From: Henriciella sp. AS95
GTDB taxonomy: Bacteria > Pseudomonadota > Alphaproteobacteria > Caulobacterales > Hyphomonadaceae
Direction of reading: 5' to 3'
NCBI RefSeq assembly: GCF_038900055.1
Contig: NZ_JBBMQM010000001.1
Location: forward strand, 3,720,001-3,784,000
DNA: 64,000 nucleotides
Of the stretch, positions 51,292 to 60,573 are shown in pieces (the first letter of the stretch is position 1; each line of letters starts with the position of its first letter). The notes under the pieces are model-generated. The model was given only the letters and a program-made list of their open reading frames with translations, made no database searches and was not told the DNA's origin. The translations under genes were made by a program, and so were the position numbers.

Positions 51292-52692
51292 TTACGCTTT
51301 GCTGCGACCATCAAGCAAATGAGGCTCTGCCAGCGACAAGATCTGCTGTACTAACCCATCCACATCGATGATCTCGTAGAATGCATTTCGGTCCAAATCA
51401 TCGCCTGAAGGGTGAACGTCGAAGAATTTTGGGTCGACACAATAAGGCTTGATGCTGTCTTCAACGTTTTTTGCATACCAGTTCGCGATTCTCTCGCCAC
51501 GTTGAGGCTCAACAAGGACGCCACTTTTTTCCCAGAACCACCCGACTTTATGCTGAATGGTTCCAGGGTGCGCGATGTAGAAGGACGAGAACCCCGCAAG
51601 GTAAATTGCGTCCTTTACAGAAACGCCACTCAGATCAACGACGCGGTGCTTTGCATTGTCAGGAATGCGCTCCATCAGATCAGAATAAAACGCTCGACAG
51701 TTCAAAACCTGAGGATGTTCAGCGGTGGCTTCTGAGGGAGGTTGAAGAGCACCTTCAGGAATGGAAAATCCATTCAGAACGATCAGCAGGTCGTCAAATC
51801 CGTTCAACAGCGCCTTGACCAGATGAACGATGAACTCGAACTGGTTCGTTGATGTGCGATTCTTGAACCGCAATGTGATCCACACGGTGGTGAGAGCGTC
51901 TCGCTCGATCCGCTGCCCAAGCTCTTTCACCTCAGGCGCCAGATCGGCCGACCTTACAACCCTCTGAATCCGTCTTTTGGCCCGCTTGTCCAGCACAGAG
52001 GAGCCAGCCCGGAATATAAGAGAATCGTCTCGTCCGAAATTAGCGCTTTCACCCACAAAGAAGAATTGCTGGGAATTCAGTTCGGGGAAAATTTCGGGCA
52101 TCGGAGCCAGCGTGGAATGCTCGACACGGACCTTATGACAGGCCGGTGAGGGATTACCGCTATCTTCCAAGATGTTGGCAAGTGCCGGCAACTCGTTCCA
52201 GCAGAAGTGAGCAAAGTTCGTATGACCGATGGCAAGTTCTGGTTCGACCGACCTGCTCCAATCGATAGAAATCGTTTGCCTGAGATCGCGAAACCGCACC
52301 AGCTTTTCAGTTGGCGGTCCTGATTTAATTGCGGGCGATTTCTTCAAGGCGACATAGTCAAAGCTGGAACTTTCAGGCGCCTCGATGACCACAGCCGCAA
52401 CAATCGGAAACCCCTCATGCACCAACCCCGTCAGTAGCCAGACTTCCTTTCCGTCCTGAAGTTGCCCGCCGAGCCAAAGTTCGTTTCGCTTCGCTCCGAT
52501 CGACCGAGTGATCGCCAATGGCGCTGCCTGAAACGGCGTTTGGAGTTCGAACAGGCCTTCATTCCATATGGCGAGCTGGTATCGCCGAAGTACACCCGGC
52601 GAAACGAATTCGTTCAGTTCTCGTATGTCGCGCGAAAAGGGGTCTGCATCGTCAATCTGGAATTGTGATAGCTTCAAGTCAGGAGCAGCCAT
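51292..52692 (-). CDS. Uncharacterised glycan-locus protein (possible glycosyltransferase)
   Basis: A 466-residue protein from ATG 52692, with no signal peptide. I do not recognise the family. A late stretch (ISSFYIAHPGTIQHKVGWFW-like, about 395) is reminiscent of the nucleotide-sugar end of GT61 or fucosyltransferase-like proteins (AHPGT), and the region around WSRSVEPELAIGHTNFAHFC resembles GT61 N-terminal GHxxFA motifs. Neither is enough for a confident call. It is on the same strand as the next sulfotransferase upstream, 27 bases apart, so the pair may act in one step. Confidence 0.6.
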   Translation of the reverse strand: MAAPDLKLSQFQIDDADPFSRDIRELNEFVSPGVLRRYQLAIWNEGLFELQTPFQAAPLAITRSIGAKRNELWLGGQLQDGKEVWLLTGLVHEGFPIVAAVVIEAPESSSFDYVALKKSPAIKSGPPTEKLVRFRDLRQTISIDWSRSVEPELAIGHTNFAHFCWNELPALANILEDSGNPSPACHKVRVEHSTLAPMPEIFPELNSQQFFFVGESANFGRDDSLIFRAGSSVLDKRAKRRIQRVVRSADLAPEVKELGQRIERDALTTVWITLRFKNRTSTNQFEFIVHLVKALLNGFDDLLIVLNGFSIPEGALQPPSEATAEHPQVLNCRAFYSDLMERIPDNAKHRVVDLSGVSVKDAIYLAGFSSFYIAHPGTIQHKVGWFWEKSGVLVEPQRGERIANWYAKNVEDSIKPYCVDPKFFDVHPSGDDLDRNAFYEIIDVDGLVQQILSLAEPHLLDGRSKA

Positions 52693-52719
52693 AAAGACGC
52701 TAGTGCCCTCGCGAGTTCG

Positions 52720-53616
52720 TCAAAAAGTACACTCCGCCAAAAGTGCCTCATAGGTCTCAAAGTCGAACTGGCTTTCTATTTCATTCTGCTCAAGCTGCGT
52801 CAATTCTCGAGGTTTTTCACTCACCTTGATGGAGCTTTTGCAAAATTGCTCCAAGTCTCTGTGAGGTATGGCGCTGCTGTCGAGGCCAAGCTTGTCAAAC
52901 AATGCGACCAGATTTTCGACGTCGCTCCAGAAAGTCGCGTAATTCAGCACAATTAGATGTTGGTTTTGCCCCGCCAAGCCAAACCTGGACAAGCTAAGGG
53001 CCGTCTTGTTGTTCTGGTTGAGTTCCTTAACCGCGACCGTGTGATCGCGGTCTGCCGGCCATGTGCCATTTCGCGCTCGCTCGATATAAGAATGTGCCAC
53101 CTCGAACGGATCTCGCACGACGTGAACAACAAATAGCTTTTGGTTTTTGAAGTGGTTTAGCGTGAGCGCAGCGGAGTCCATGAAATTGGGGCGCTTGTCA
53201 CCAACAATGGCGTCGTCTGTCATTGCATCAAAAACCGCCGGGTTTCGATGCTGATCGAGCGATTTAAGTACGCCCATTTCATGAAACCGCTTGATTTCCT
53301 TCGGGTCAAACATCCCTGGTCTGTATCCAAACCGGGACGAATACAGCTCAATGAACATTGAAATCTTGGGATGAAGGCTGAGAAGTTTCCCGAGTGCCGT
53401 TGTGCCGCTGCGGGGAGCACCACTTACGAAGACATATCCCTGATCACGTGTCGACGATTCGACATCGACCGAAGCGTCAAAGGGAATCTCGTGGATGTTA
53501 TCAGGCGAACTGACTTCATGCTCTTGGATCAATGAATCGGTCAACTGTTGTGCCAATTCCAGATCACCTGAATGAAGCGCTCTCATGACCCGCTTTAGAT
53601 CGCGTGCTCGACTCAA
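52720..53616 (-). CDS. Sulfotransferase (PAPS-dependent)
   Basis: A 298-residue protein starting at a TTG after AAGGAG. Residues about 60-80 carry the phosphosulfate loop YVFVSGAPRSGTTALGKLLS, and about 155 the 3'-phosphate element FVVHVVRDPFEVAHSYIERA, so the PAPS-binding halves are complete. The N-terminal 55 residues are an extra helical region. It probably transfers sulfate to a carbohydrate at the surface. It is upstream of the unassigned 466-residue gene with a 27-base gap and downstream of the GT32-like gene on the same strand. Confidence 0.88.
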   Translation of the reverse strand: MSRARDLKRVMRALHSGDLELAQQLTDSLIQEHEVSSPDNIHEIPFDASVDVESSTRDQGYVFVSGAPRSGTTALGKLLSLHPKISMFIELYSSRFGYRPGMFDPKEIKRFHEMGVLKSLDQHRNPAVFDAMTDDAIVGDKRPNFMDSAALTLNHFKNQKLFVVHVVRDPFEVAHSYIERARNGTWPADRDHTVAVKELNQNNKTALSLSRFGLAGQNQHLIVLNYATFWSDVENLVALFDKLGLDSSAIPHRDLEQFCKSSIKVSEKPRELTQLEQNEIESQFDFETYEALLAECTF

Positions 53617-53691
53617 ATCTCACTCCTTATGCGCATTGGCTCGGCAATGCGGCGGTCTGGAACCTGCATTCGTCCGACATCGACTTCAAAT

Positions 53692-54348
53692 TCAGCTGAC
53701 AAAGATGGACTCGCCGCCTTCTTTCAGGTTCTTGCGCCAGTCTTGGTCGCCGCTCTTATACTCTAGATCATTGCGAAACAGCACATACTGGCGCACGAGA
53801 CTCGCAGGCTCCATGTCATAGCCCTCAAAAATCGAACTGCGCTCAGGATCTTCATGCATGTGGGTCATGATTCCGGGGCCCGTCACCATCCAGACGTTGT
53901 TGGATATCTCGTTCTCAACGTTTTCAACAGCTTGTTCGACTGATTTTTCATAGAGCTCTGCATGTGGCTGCCGGACGAACAGAAAGTCATTTGCGATGCG
54001 TGTTTGGCGCGTCATCAACAAGCCGATTTTCCGACCGCTGATAAGCTCAGGAAGCTTGCCACTGTTTCCGGTGTCAGCATCGACGTAGACACCACCGTGG
54101 ACCCATAAGGCGCAATAGCGAAAGAAATCAGCTTGCATGGCAGGGATTGCACACTTGCGATACGCAGCCAGGGTGCGGCTGTCGAAGTGAGTTTCGATGA
54201 ACTCCGCCGCTGATTCAGAATTGAATCGAGCGTATTCGAATGCGCTTTCATTGGCCCATGTCGACATCAGAGACTCAACCTCATCGGGAGCGCTCTCTGT
54301 GTTCCAAAACTGGAATAGTTTTAAGGGTGTGCTCGGTATCTCCGACAA
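53692..54348 (-). CDS. GT32/OCH1-like glycosyltransferase (capsular polysaccharide type)
   Basis: A 218-residue GT-A transferase from TTG 54348, whose first residues (SEIPSTPLKLFQFWNTE) match the usual IPKIIHQxW family start; the frame is open to GTG 54411. The DxD motif lies in MQADFFRYCALWVHGGVYVD followed by ADTGNSG (about 90-115), the hallmark of OCH1/GT32 and capsule mannosyl- or galactosyltransferases. The C-terminal part (VWMVTGPGIMTHMHEDPERS) is typical. The acceptor is unknown. It is one of several transferases in this locus on the minus strand. Confidence 0.85.
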   Translation of the reverse strand: MSEIPSTPLKLFQFWNTESAPDEVESLMSTWANESAFEYARFNSESAAEFIETHFDSRTLAAYRKCAIPAMQADFFRYCALWVHGGVYVDADTGNSGKLPELISGRKIGLLMTRQTRIANDFLFVRQPHAELYEKSVEQAVENVENEISNNVWMVTGPGIMTHMHEDPERSSIFEGYDMEPASLVRQYVLFRNDLEYKSGDQDWRKNLKEGGESIFVS

Positions 54349-54362
54349 AATAGAATTCCTGA

Positions 54363-54719
54363 AATAGCAATTTCCAGAGGGAATATCGCATCCGCAACAA
54401 TGCGTCCACACTCACTAACCGACAACAGATCCGGCTTCTTTCGAATGCGGAGGAAATTGTCGTCGAAGCCGGCTCGTCAATGCATATCCTCGATATTCTG
54501 GGACATCAGAAATCGCCGATCCACGATTATGCTGGCCGGATGCCCGGACAGGGACCGTCGCTGATGCATATCGAAAAGCTCGTGAAGTTCCTGAGGCGCC
54601 AGGGATTAGCATTCAATCCTGCAGAGTTCCGGAAGGACATTGTCAGGGAAACGTTTGCAGATATGCGCGCCATTAATATTCAGCTGCCGGGCGCCACCCC
54701 GGCAACGAGCGATGACTGA
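54363..54719 (+). pseudogene. C-terminal remnant of a GT61-like glycosyltransferase
   Basis: An open stretch of about 118 codons on the plus strand reads RQQIRLLSNAEEIVVEAGSS then MHILDILGHQ and ends in LPGATPATSDD. This matches the C-terminal end of GT61 (DUF563) transferases (E-x-L-L-s-n-A-e-x-V-v-g-x-G-s). No N-terminal part precedes it: a stop lies just upstream at 54360, and the GT32-like gene begins there on the other strand. It looks like a truncated leftover from rearrangement. A 79-residue translation from ATG 54480 is possible but would lack the conserved motif. Confidence 0.55.
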
Positions 54720-54747
54720 CTTGATGACGACAGTGCCCGGCGCCAGC

Positions 54748-55479
54748 TTACTCGCCGCTGGCGACCGTCTCCAGACGGATCAGCTCCCTCGCCCTTTTCA
54801 TGAGTTTGAAATCCTGTTTGTTCGCGTCCAGCAGCAGAGCTGAGAGGCTCGGATCAAGCGGCGCGCTTGCCGATTTCGAGGAAACGTTCGCGCGAACAGC
54901 CTCGCCCTGAAAGTCCTCATAGAAGGGCTGCAGGCGGTCCGTCAGGCGCACCATGAAACTATCGAATCGCTCGACCAGTCCAACTGTTCCAGCCGAATGA
55001 ATGGCTTCCAGAGCGGCAACGGCACGGTCGATTTCCGAGCCGTCGCCCGGTTTCAGGGATGCAATCCGTTCGGTCTGGAAGTCGCGGCATTGGCGGTCGC
55101 CCTTCCGATCAAGGCGCGCGCGAACATAACCGCCAAAATCATGCTCCTTGGCCAGTTGCGCCCCCCAGGTGTCGGCATCCTGCTTCTGCTCAAATTTGTA
55201 GGCAGACTTGATGCGATCAATCGGATCGCGCAGCAGGATAACAGGGATGATGTCGACCCTCTCAACCTCAGGGATAGGGCCCAGCATTGTGTGCGAAGAA
55301 TAAGCGACGCCCTCGGGGGTTGATGCGATCCACTCAGCGACGAGAGGACTGTTATTTCCGCCCTGATTTGGAAACTCCTTCGTCAGCCAGCGATCTCCAA
55401 AATTTTTCTGAAGTGTTCGATCAACTGACGTGCCGGCATTCTTGAAGAGATGGTAGTGCAGAACGACTTTTCTGTTCAT
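54748..55479 (-). CDS. Sulfotransferase-like protein
   Basis: From ATG 55479, with GGAGG eight bases upstream, 243 residues. The N-terminus (KVVLHYHLFKNAGTSVDRTL) is a Sulfotransfer_2-like phosphosulfate loop with KNAGT in place of KTGGT, and the 3'-phosphate element is VILLRDPIDRIKSAYKFEQ. Such KNAGT proteins are common in bacterial glycan loci. The frame extends five codons upstream without support. It lies on the minus strand before the large GT2/GT4 gene, gap of 76 bases. The acceptor is unknown. Confidence 0.82.
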   Translation of the reverse strand: MNRKVVLHYHLFKNAGTSVDRTLQKNFGDRWLTKEFPNQGGNNSPLVAEWIASTPEGVAYSSHTMLGPIPEVERVDIIPVILLRDPIDRIKSAYKFEQKQDADTWGAQLAKEHDFGGYVRARLDRKGDRQCRDFQTERIASLKPGDGSEIDRAVAALEAIHSAGTVGLVERFDSFMVRLTDRLQPFYEDFQGEAVRANVSSKSASAPLDPSLSALLLDANKQDFKLMKRARELIRLETVASGE

Positions 55480-55555
55480 TATAGACCTCCACATTGCCCA
55501 CCCAGCTCTTTCGGCATGGTAGCATCGGGCATTTTCTCGTTATAGTTATAATTCA

Positions 55556-58500
55556 TCAAAGAACAGAGAGATATAAGTCAGCCGTTTCGAATGCCGCCAA
55601 CATCTGTTTCCGGCCTTTCTCAAAGGAATACGTTTCTTCCAGATATCTCAGCGAATTTTGAGAAATTGTGTTCCAGAGCGCGTCGTCGGAATTGAGCTTT
55701 TCGATGGCGGTGCACCAATCTTCTTCACTTTCGGCAATGAGACAATCGTAGCCATTGCGTAGCCCAATGCCTTCAGCGGCGACAGGCGAAAGAACACAAG
55801 GAATGCCATGAGACATCGCGCTCATCACCTTGCCCTTAAGGCCTGCACCGGACAATAACGGCGCCACGAAAATCCGGTGCGGGTCGAAGGCATCGCGCAC
55901 GTGCTCTACAAAACCGACGGGTTCGATATTTTCGCAAGCAAGCGCCTTGATCTGGCTCGACATCGACGAACCATAAATCGAAAGCGTCGTTTCGGGCTGG
56001 CTTGAAGAGAGCCGCGGCATGATCGTGCGGGCAAACCATTCAATGCCTTCCGCATTGGGGTGGTGTCTGAAACTTCCAAGGAAGGAAAGCCCCTTGCGCC
56101 CCTCAACCGGCGGGATGTCTTCCGCGATTTCGACCGTCCACGGACATTTGAGGACTTTCACGTCGCTTTCGGCGTAAGCCTCGATAACGGAGTGCTCAAC
56201 CTCATTATAGGACAGCACAACATCGACCTGGTCGATGATGCTCATTTCCTCATCTCGGATCTGCTTTGCCGCTTCGCGTCTCACTGAATCGTTTTCTGCG
56301 CGGGCGGTGCGCAACTCCCGCAGGAAGTGCAGGTCGGCATTGTTGAAGAGTATGCGTGCGGTTGGAGCATGCCGGCGAATGTGTGGGATCACCTCACGAG
56401 CAACATAATAGCGCGTAAGATAGAACGCGTCGAAATCTGCGGCATGCTGTTGCAGATACTCCGATGGGCTCATGAAGAACGGTGCGTAGATAACCTCCAC
56501 GCCCATCTTCTGCAGCTCGGTTGTATAGTTTCCGAGCACAGCCATGTTCATGGGCAGGAAACTGACCTTGTAGCCCAGAGACTGGACGAGCTTGATTTCC
56601 TGGATCGCTGCGTACGATCCAGCGTCCTTATCGGGAAGCGGCGTCGAATAGTCCACGAACAGGACGCGGCCGACGATTCCACGATCTTTTTCCAGATCGG
56701 GCCGGACGCCTTCCTGACCGAAATTTGCGAACTCCCGCGCCCAACGCCGCTTGAATTTGGGGCGATTGACTTCCTGAAAGCGTTTGAACCCAGACGATGT
56801 ATCAGTTCCACTCGTCATGCCCTCATAGTGATAGACAATCGACGATGGAACAAACCAGGTCTGATAACCGGCTTCCCGGACCTTGAAGGCGAAATCAGTG
56901 TCCTCGAAATACATAGGTTCCAGATAGTTCGACAGGCCGTCGACCTTGTCCCAGATTTTCTTCGGAACCATCATGGCTGCGCCCGAAAGATAGTCTGCCT
57001 GGCGTGCATATGAGTAACGCGGTTCGTTAGCGTTGGCTCGATTGCCAAAATTCCAGGGATTGCCCGACCCCCAGATGATTCCGCCGGCATCCTGCAGGTC
57101 TCCATTCGGGTAGAGAAGTTTGGACCCAACCAGTCCCGCATTCGGGAAGCGATCAAAAGCGGCGCGCAGCTCATCCAGCCAAGTGTGCGTCACTTCAACA
57201 TCATTGTTCAGCAGGACGATGTATTTGCCGCGCGCGGCTTCCGCGCCTTTGTTACAAGCCCGAATAAACCTCAAAGGCTCTGAATTGTGAATGACCTTGA
57301 TGCCGGAGACGATTGTCTCCAGCTCAACAGTTTCATCCGTAGAGCCATCGTCAACGACAATGACCTCGAAAGTCGTTTCATTGTAGGCGGCGAGCAAGGA
57401 ACAGAGGGCAAAGTAGGTCACTTCAACCTTGTTGTGCGCAGGAATGATCACCGACACTTCGGGATTGGAGACCTTGGGAAATTTAAGAGGTTTCAGCTGG
57501 ACACGTTCGTAGCCGCCCTCAAGCACGGACATTACATAGCCCAGCTGTTCCAGATCAGCGCTTTTCGGGTTGTTGGCGATATGCGCCTTCAGGCTGTCAA
57601 ACCGTAAAGCTGACTGAGGAAAAATGGATGTCGGAAACGGCGGATTGGTTTCGCGCTGCAAGATTTCCGCAGGCGTCAGGATCCATGACATCAGATGTTG
57701 GGATTCGCGAAAGCGGACGGTGCCAGACTTATCCGCAATCGCCAGTTGGCGTATCGCGCCATTGAGAAATGCGCGCGGAATGCTGAAGAAATTCGCTTCG
57801 GTGGTGAGGGTGAGCCGCATCGCTGGCTGACCATCAACCAACAAGGCAAAGACGCCAGGATCATCTGCGCGAATTGCAACCATATGGCCATGGTTTTCGG
57901 TGATCTCGACGGTCGTGTCTGCACCGAGATTGAGTCGCTGTTTGTCTGCTCCAGCCCCGATCCACACGTCATCCGCCATGGTCAGGATGGTCGGCATGTA
58001 GGCCACGAGCCACTCGTCGCTGGCCGAAGCGTCGGACTCTATCAACTGGACAGGCGACAGGACCTGTTCTTTGGAATTCGGCGTCGTAGACACCTGCGCA
58101 TCGGCGATAAAGAGCCAGGGCTCACTGCCCGTTCCGTCTTCCAGATAGGCCTCATAGTCCGTCGTAACCTGCACCAGCGAACCGGCATCACCCGGAGCGA
58201 ACGGAATGTTGACGGCGAGATATCCAGCTTTCAGCTGTCCGCCCCGCTTCGTCGGATCGATAACGACCCGATGGGTTTTGGTTTTTCCAGAACCGACATC
58301 GGTCATTTCAACGACGAGCGTACATCTGGCGCGGTGCGCAGCGACATGAGCACTGAAGAAGTGGCGGCGGTCGCTGGGGTCTACTTTCAGCGGGGCTCCA
58401 AAATTGATGGTCAGCGGACGATCCCTCTCGGTGATCATCAGCTGCATTGTGTCGCCGCCGCTCAACGCCCAATCGAACAGGTGATTGACGTGACATTCAA

Positions 58501-58747
58501 CACCGTTTTCGACTTCGTGCCCATCACGGTGCGCCGCCACATTTTCACTGATACTCTCGCTGATCAGTCGGACCGGCCAAGAGAAATTGTCCACCTGCGC
58601 GGCGTTTCCAACCGGCTCGAAGGGTAACGAGACATCCCCGACCGCAAGTTCGAGAGGCTGAGCCAACTGCGAACTGTCGACGCGAGCGAAGACCTTGCAG
58701 TCCAGCATGACCAACTCCAGCAGACCGCTAATCTTGGAAAAATTCAT
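55556..58747 (-). CDS. Very large multidomain glycosyltransferase (GT2 plus GT4)
   Basis: A 1063-residue protein. The N-terminal 400 residues are not assigned but look beta-rich, perhaps carbohydrate binding. From about 430 comes a GT2 domain (SVIIPAHNKVEVTYFALCSL, FEVIVVDDGSTDETVELE, YIVLLNNDVEVTHTWLDEL, then the ED-type acid in YFEDTDFAFKVREAGYQTWF). From about 710 a GT4 domain follows (LFVDYSTPLPDKDAGSYAAI, GLSFLGSFRHHPNAEGIEWF, FVAPLLSGAGLKGKVMSAMS). Such GT2-GT4 fusions build surface polysaccharides in alphaproteobacteria. It is between the sulfotransferase-like gene and the ABC exporter. Confidence 0.88.
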   Translation of the reverse strand: MNFSKISGLLELVMLDCKVFARVDSSQLAQPLELAVGDVSLPFEPVGNAAQVDNFSWPVRLISESISENVAAHRDGHEVENGVECHVNHLFDWALSGGDTMQLMITERDRPLTINFGAPLKVDPSDRRHFFSAHVAAHRARCTLVVEMTDVGSGKTKTHRVVIDPTKRGGQLKAGYLAVNIPFAPGDAGSLVQVTTDYEAYLEDGTGSEPWLFIADAQVSTTPNSKEQVLSPVQLIESDASASDEWLVAYMPTILTMADDVWIGAGADKQRLNLGADTTVEITENHGHMVAIRADDPGVFALLVDGQPAMRLTLTTEANFFSIPRAFLNGAIRQLAIADKSGTVRFRESQHLMSWILTPAEILQRETNPPFPTSIFPQSALRFDSLKAHIANNPKSADLEQLGYVMSVLEGGYERVQLKPLKFPKVSNPEVSVIIPAHNKVEVTYFALCSLLAAYNETTFEVIVVDDGSTDETVELETIVSGIKVIHNSEPLRFIRACNKGAEAARGKYIVLLNNDVEVTHTWLDELRAAFDRFPNAGLVGSKLLYPNGDLQDAGGIIWGSGNPWNFGNRANANEPRYSYARQADYLSGAAMMVPKKIWDKVDGLSNYLEPMYFEDTDFAFKVREAGYQTWFVPSSIVYHYEGMTSGTDTSSGFKRFQEVNRPKFKRRWAREFANFGQEGVRPDLEKDRGIVGRVLFVDYSTPLPDKDAGSYAAIQEIKLVQSLGYKVSFLPMNMAVLGNYTTELQKMGVEVIYAPFFMSPSEYLQQHAADFDAFYLTRYYVAREVIPHIRRHAPTARILFNNADLHFLRELRTARAENDSVRREAAKQIRDEEMSIIDQVDVVLSYNEVEHSVIEAYAESDVKVLKCPWTVEIAEDIPPVEGRKGLSFLGSFRHHPNAEGIEWFARTIMPRLSSSQPETTLSIYGSSMSSQIKALACENIEPVGFVEHVRDAFDPHRIFVAPLLSGAGLKGKVMSAMSHGIPCVLSPVAAEGIGLRNGYDCLIAESEEDWCTAIEKLNSDDALWNTISQNSLRYLEETYSFEKGRKQMLAAFETADLYLSVL

Positions 58748-58903
58748 CTACATCTCGCTCCATGGATTTCGCTCACAGGTATTCCCTTAGGCGGGACGGT
58801 GACCGCGGTCCAGACCGGCCAAAGGCAAACCCGCCATTCGGGCGCTCGGGACGAACGGAAACGGTTTCTTGCCGCACAAAGCATCGGGGCCGACGCCGCA
58901 TGC

Positions 58904-59701
58904 CTACGCAAGATCCTGCACGTCGTCATCCAGATCGGGCAATTGCTGAGTGCCTTGCTGGACGACAGCATCAAACTCTTCAAAGACTTCTTCAAGTTCA
59001 CCAAATCGCACGACACGGCCCTTTTCGAGCCAGAGCGCCTTGTTGCAATTTGCACGCAAAAGGCGCGTGGAATGCGAGGCCAGGACCAGAATGCCCGCCT
59101 TGTCTGCGTGCTCACGCATTCGCGCCTTGGCTTTCTCCCGGAAATCCGCATCGCCGGCAGACACCCATTCGTCGAGGAGAAGTATTTCGGGTTCAAACGC
59201 CGTCGCCAGGGAAAACAGCAGTCGCGCTTTCATGCCCGCAGAATAGGTGCTCATCGGTAGATAGATGAATTCTCCCAAGCCGCTGAACTCAACAATGGCT
59301 GGCATGTATTCACGAATTTCCTCTTTCGTGAACCCACGCATCAATCCGCCAAGGATGATATTCTGATAGCCCGTCGCGGTCTGCCGGGTGCCGATAGACA
59401 GCTCAAACAAGGCATCGGTCATTCCATCGATCACAACCGTGCCCTGCTCCGGCTGAAAGATGCTGTGAAGCAATCGAAGCAAAGTGGATTTGCCTGATCC
59501 ATTCCGGCCGATGATTGCCAGCTTGTCGCCCTCGGCGAGGTCCAGCGATATGTCGCTGAGCACCTGAAACTTCTTCAGCCGACCGTTGCGACCAAGTTTC
59601 ATACGCGGGTCTTCCGGCAATTCACCGGGCTTCAGACGCCCCCCCATGGTGAGGCGAACAGGATACGAAAAGCTGACATTATCGAGCTTGATACTTGTCA
59701 T
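58904..59701 (-). CDS. Polysaccharide ABC exporter ATP-binding subunit (Wzt/KpsT type)
   Basis: The 265-residue ATPase pairs with the permease upstream to export a polysaccharide across the inner membrane. From ATG 59701 it has Walker A (AIIGRNGSGKSTLLRLLHSI), the polysaccharide-type signature YSAGMKARLLFSLATAF, Walker B EILLLDEWVSAGD and switch His in VLASHSTRLLR. It lacks the C-terminal carbohydrate-binding domain of O-antigen Wzt, so it resembles KpsT or TagH-type ATPases; the short N-terminal extension (LTMGGRLKPGELPEDPRMKL) is typical of that type. The stop of the permease lies two bases before its ATG. Confidence 0.93.
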   Translation of the reverse strand: MTSIKLDNVSFSYPVRLTMGGRLKPGELPEDPRMKLGRNGRLKKFQVLSDISLDLAEGDKLAIIGRNGSGKSTLLRLLHSIFQPEQGTVVIDGMTDALFELSIGTRQTATGYQNIILGGLMRGFTKEEIREYMPAIVEFSGLGEFIYLPMSTYSAGMKARLLFSLATAFEPEILLLDEWVSAGDADFREKAKARMREHADKAGILVLASHSTRLLRANCNKALWLEKGRVVRFGELEEVFEEFDAVVQQGTQQLPDLDDDVQDLA

Positions 59702-59703
59702 GC

Positions 59704-60549
59704 CTACACCCACGCCGCCAAGCGACGCTTGGACATTGAAAAGGCGATCAGACCAGCGATCCAGCCCCCAATCGTCACGAGAATCACGACTGTCCAGTTC
59801 GTCAAACTGGGTGACTCTCCCATCAGCGGCAGACGGAATACTTCAATAAAGTGGGTGAAGGGATTGTAGTGGGCAAGCAGGAGCCGCCGCCCCTGCACGA
59901 CTTCGTAATCCCAGAAGACCGGCGTTGCGAAGAAGGCAATCCTCATGATCGCAGGCAGCAAATTCTGGAAGTCAGACGACCAGGCGCCGAGCGACCCCAA
60001 TAACATGCAGCACCACACGCCATTGAGCGCAAATATTGCCAACGCCACCACCACCATGAGGAGATGCTCAACGCTCGGTACGCCTTGCATCATTATCAGC
60101 GGAACAAGCACCAGAGCATTGATAAACATTTCGAAGAACGCGCCCGTTATGTGCGTGTATATCAGGACGCTCAGTGGAGCTCTGGAAGACTTTATCCACC
60201 CTCCTCCACTGGCGAAGATGGAGGCTCCACCCGAAACCATCCCTGAAACAAAGCCGAAAGCTGTCAGTCCGGTCGCCAGGTAAACCATGTATTCGAACTC
60301 GGTTCGAACAGGCGACGAACGCCCGAACACCAGAACAAAAACTGCGATCATCAGCATGAAGGAAATGGCGATCCACCCAACACCGAGCGCGGCGCGTCGA
60401 TACCTCTGAATGACATTTTCCCAGGCGAGTGCACGCCACAGCTCATGCAGACGGAGGCCCGCCATCAGATCACCGATGGCGGTGGTGTCTCGTTTGAGAA
60501 GCCTTCGACGCTTCTCAGCAGATTTTTCGAGAGGAACGGATGAGTCCAT
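59704..60549 (-). CDS. Polysaccharide ABC exporter permease (Wzm/KpsM type)
   Basis: A 281-residue ABC-2-type permease from ATG 60549 with about six membrane helices. Family features are the amphipathic N-terminal LHELWRALAWENVIQRYRRA, the first helix ISFMLMIAVFVLVFG, and the later YNPFTHFIEVFRLPLMGESP just before the last helix (WTVVILVTIGGWIAGLIAFS), the typical ABC2_membrane C-terminal motif. Two bases separate it from the ATPase gene, so the two form a unit. It lies downstream of a sulfotransferase gene and beside the large transferases, so the exported polymer is probably made by them. Confidence 0.93.
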   Translation of the reverse strand: MDSSVPLEKSAEKRRRLLKRDTTAIGDLMAGLRLHELWRALAWENVIQRYRRAALGVGWIAISFMLMIAVFVLVFGRSSPVRTEFEYMVYLATGLTAFGFVSGMVSGGASIFASGGGWIKSSRAPLSVLIYTHITGAFFEMFINALVLVPLIMMQGVPSVEHLLMVVVALAIFALNGVWCCMLLGSLGAWSSDFQNLLPAIMRIAFFATPVFWDYEVVQGRRLLLAHYNPFTHFIEVFRLPLMGESPSLTNWTVVILVTIGGWIAGLIAFSMSKRRLAAWV

Positions 60550-60573
60550 GGTCGTTCTCAATTTGCAGCGATG

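Noticed and set aside
57695-58627. Plus-strand frame of 310 codons
   Set aside because: Antisense to the N-terminal part of the 1063-residue transferase; no motif, and the transferase frame continues uninterrupted through it.
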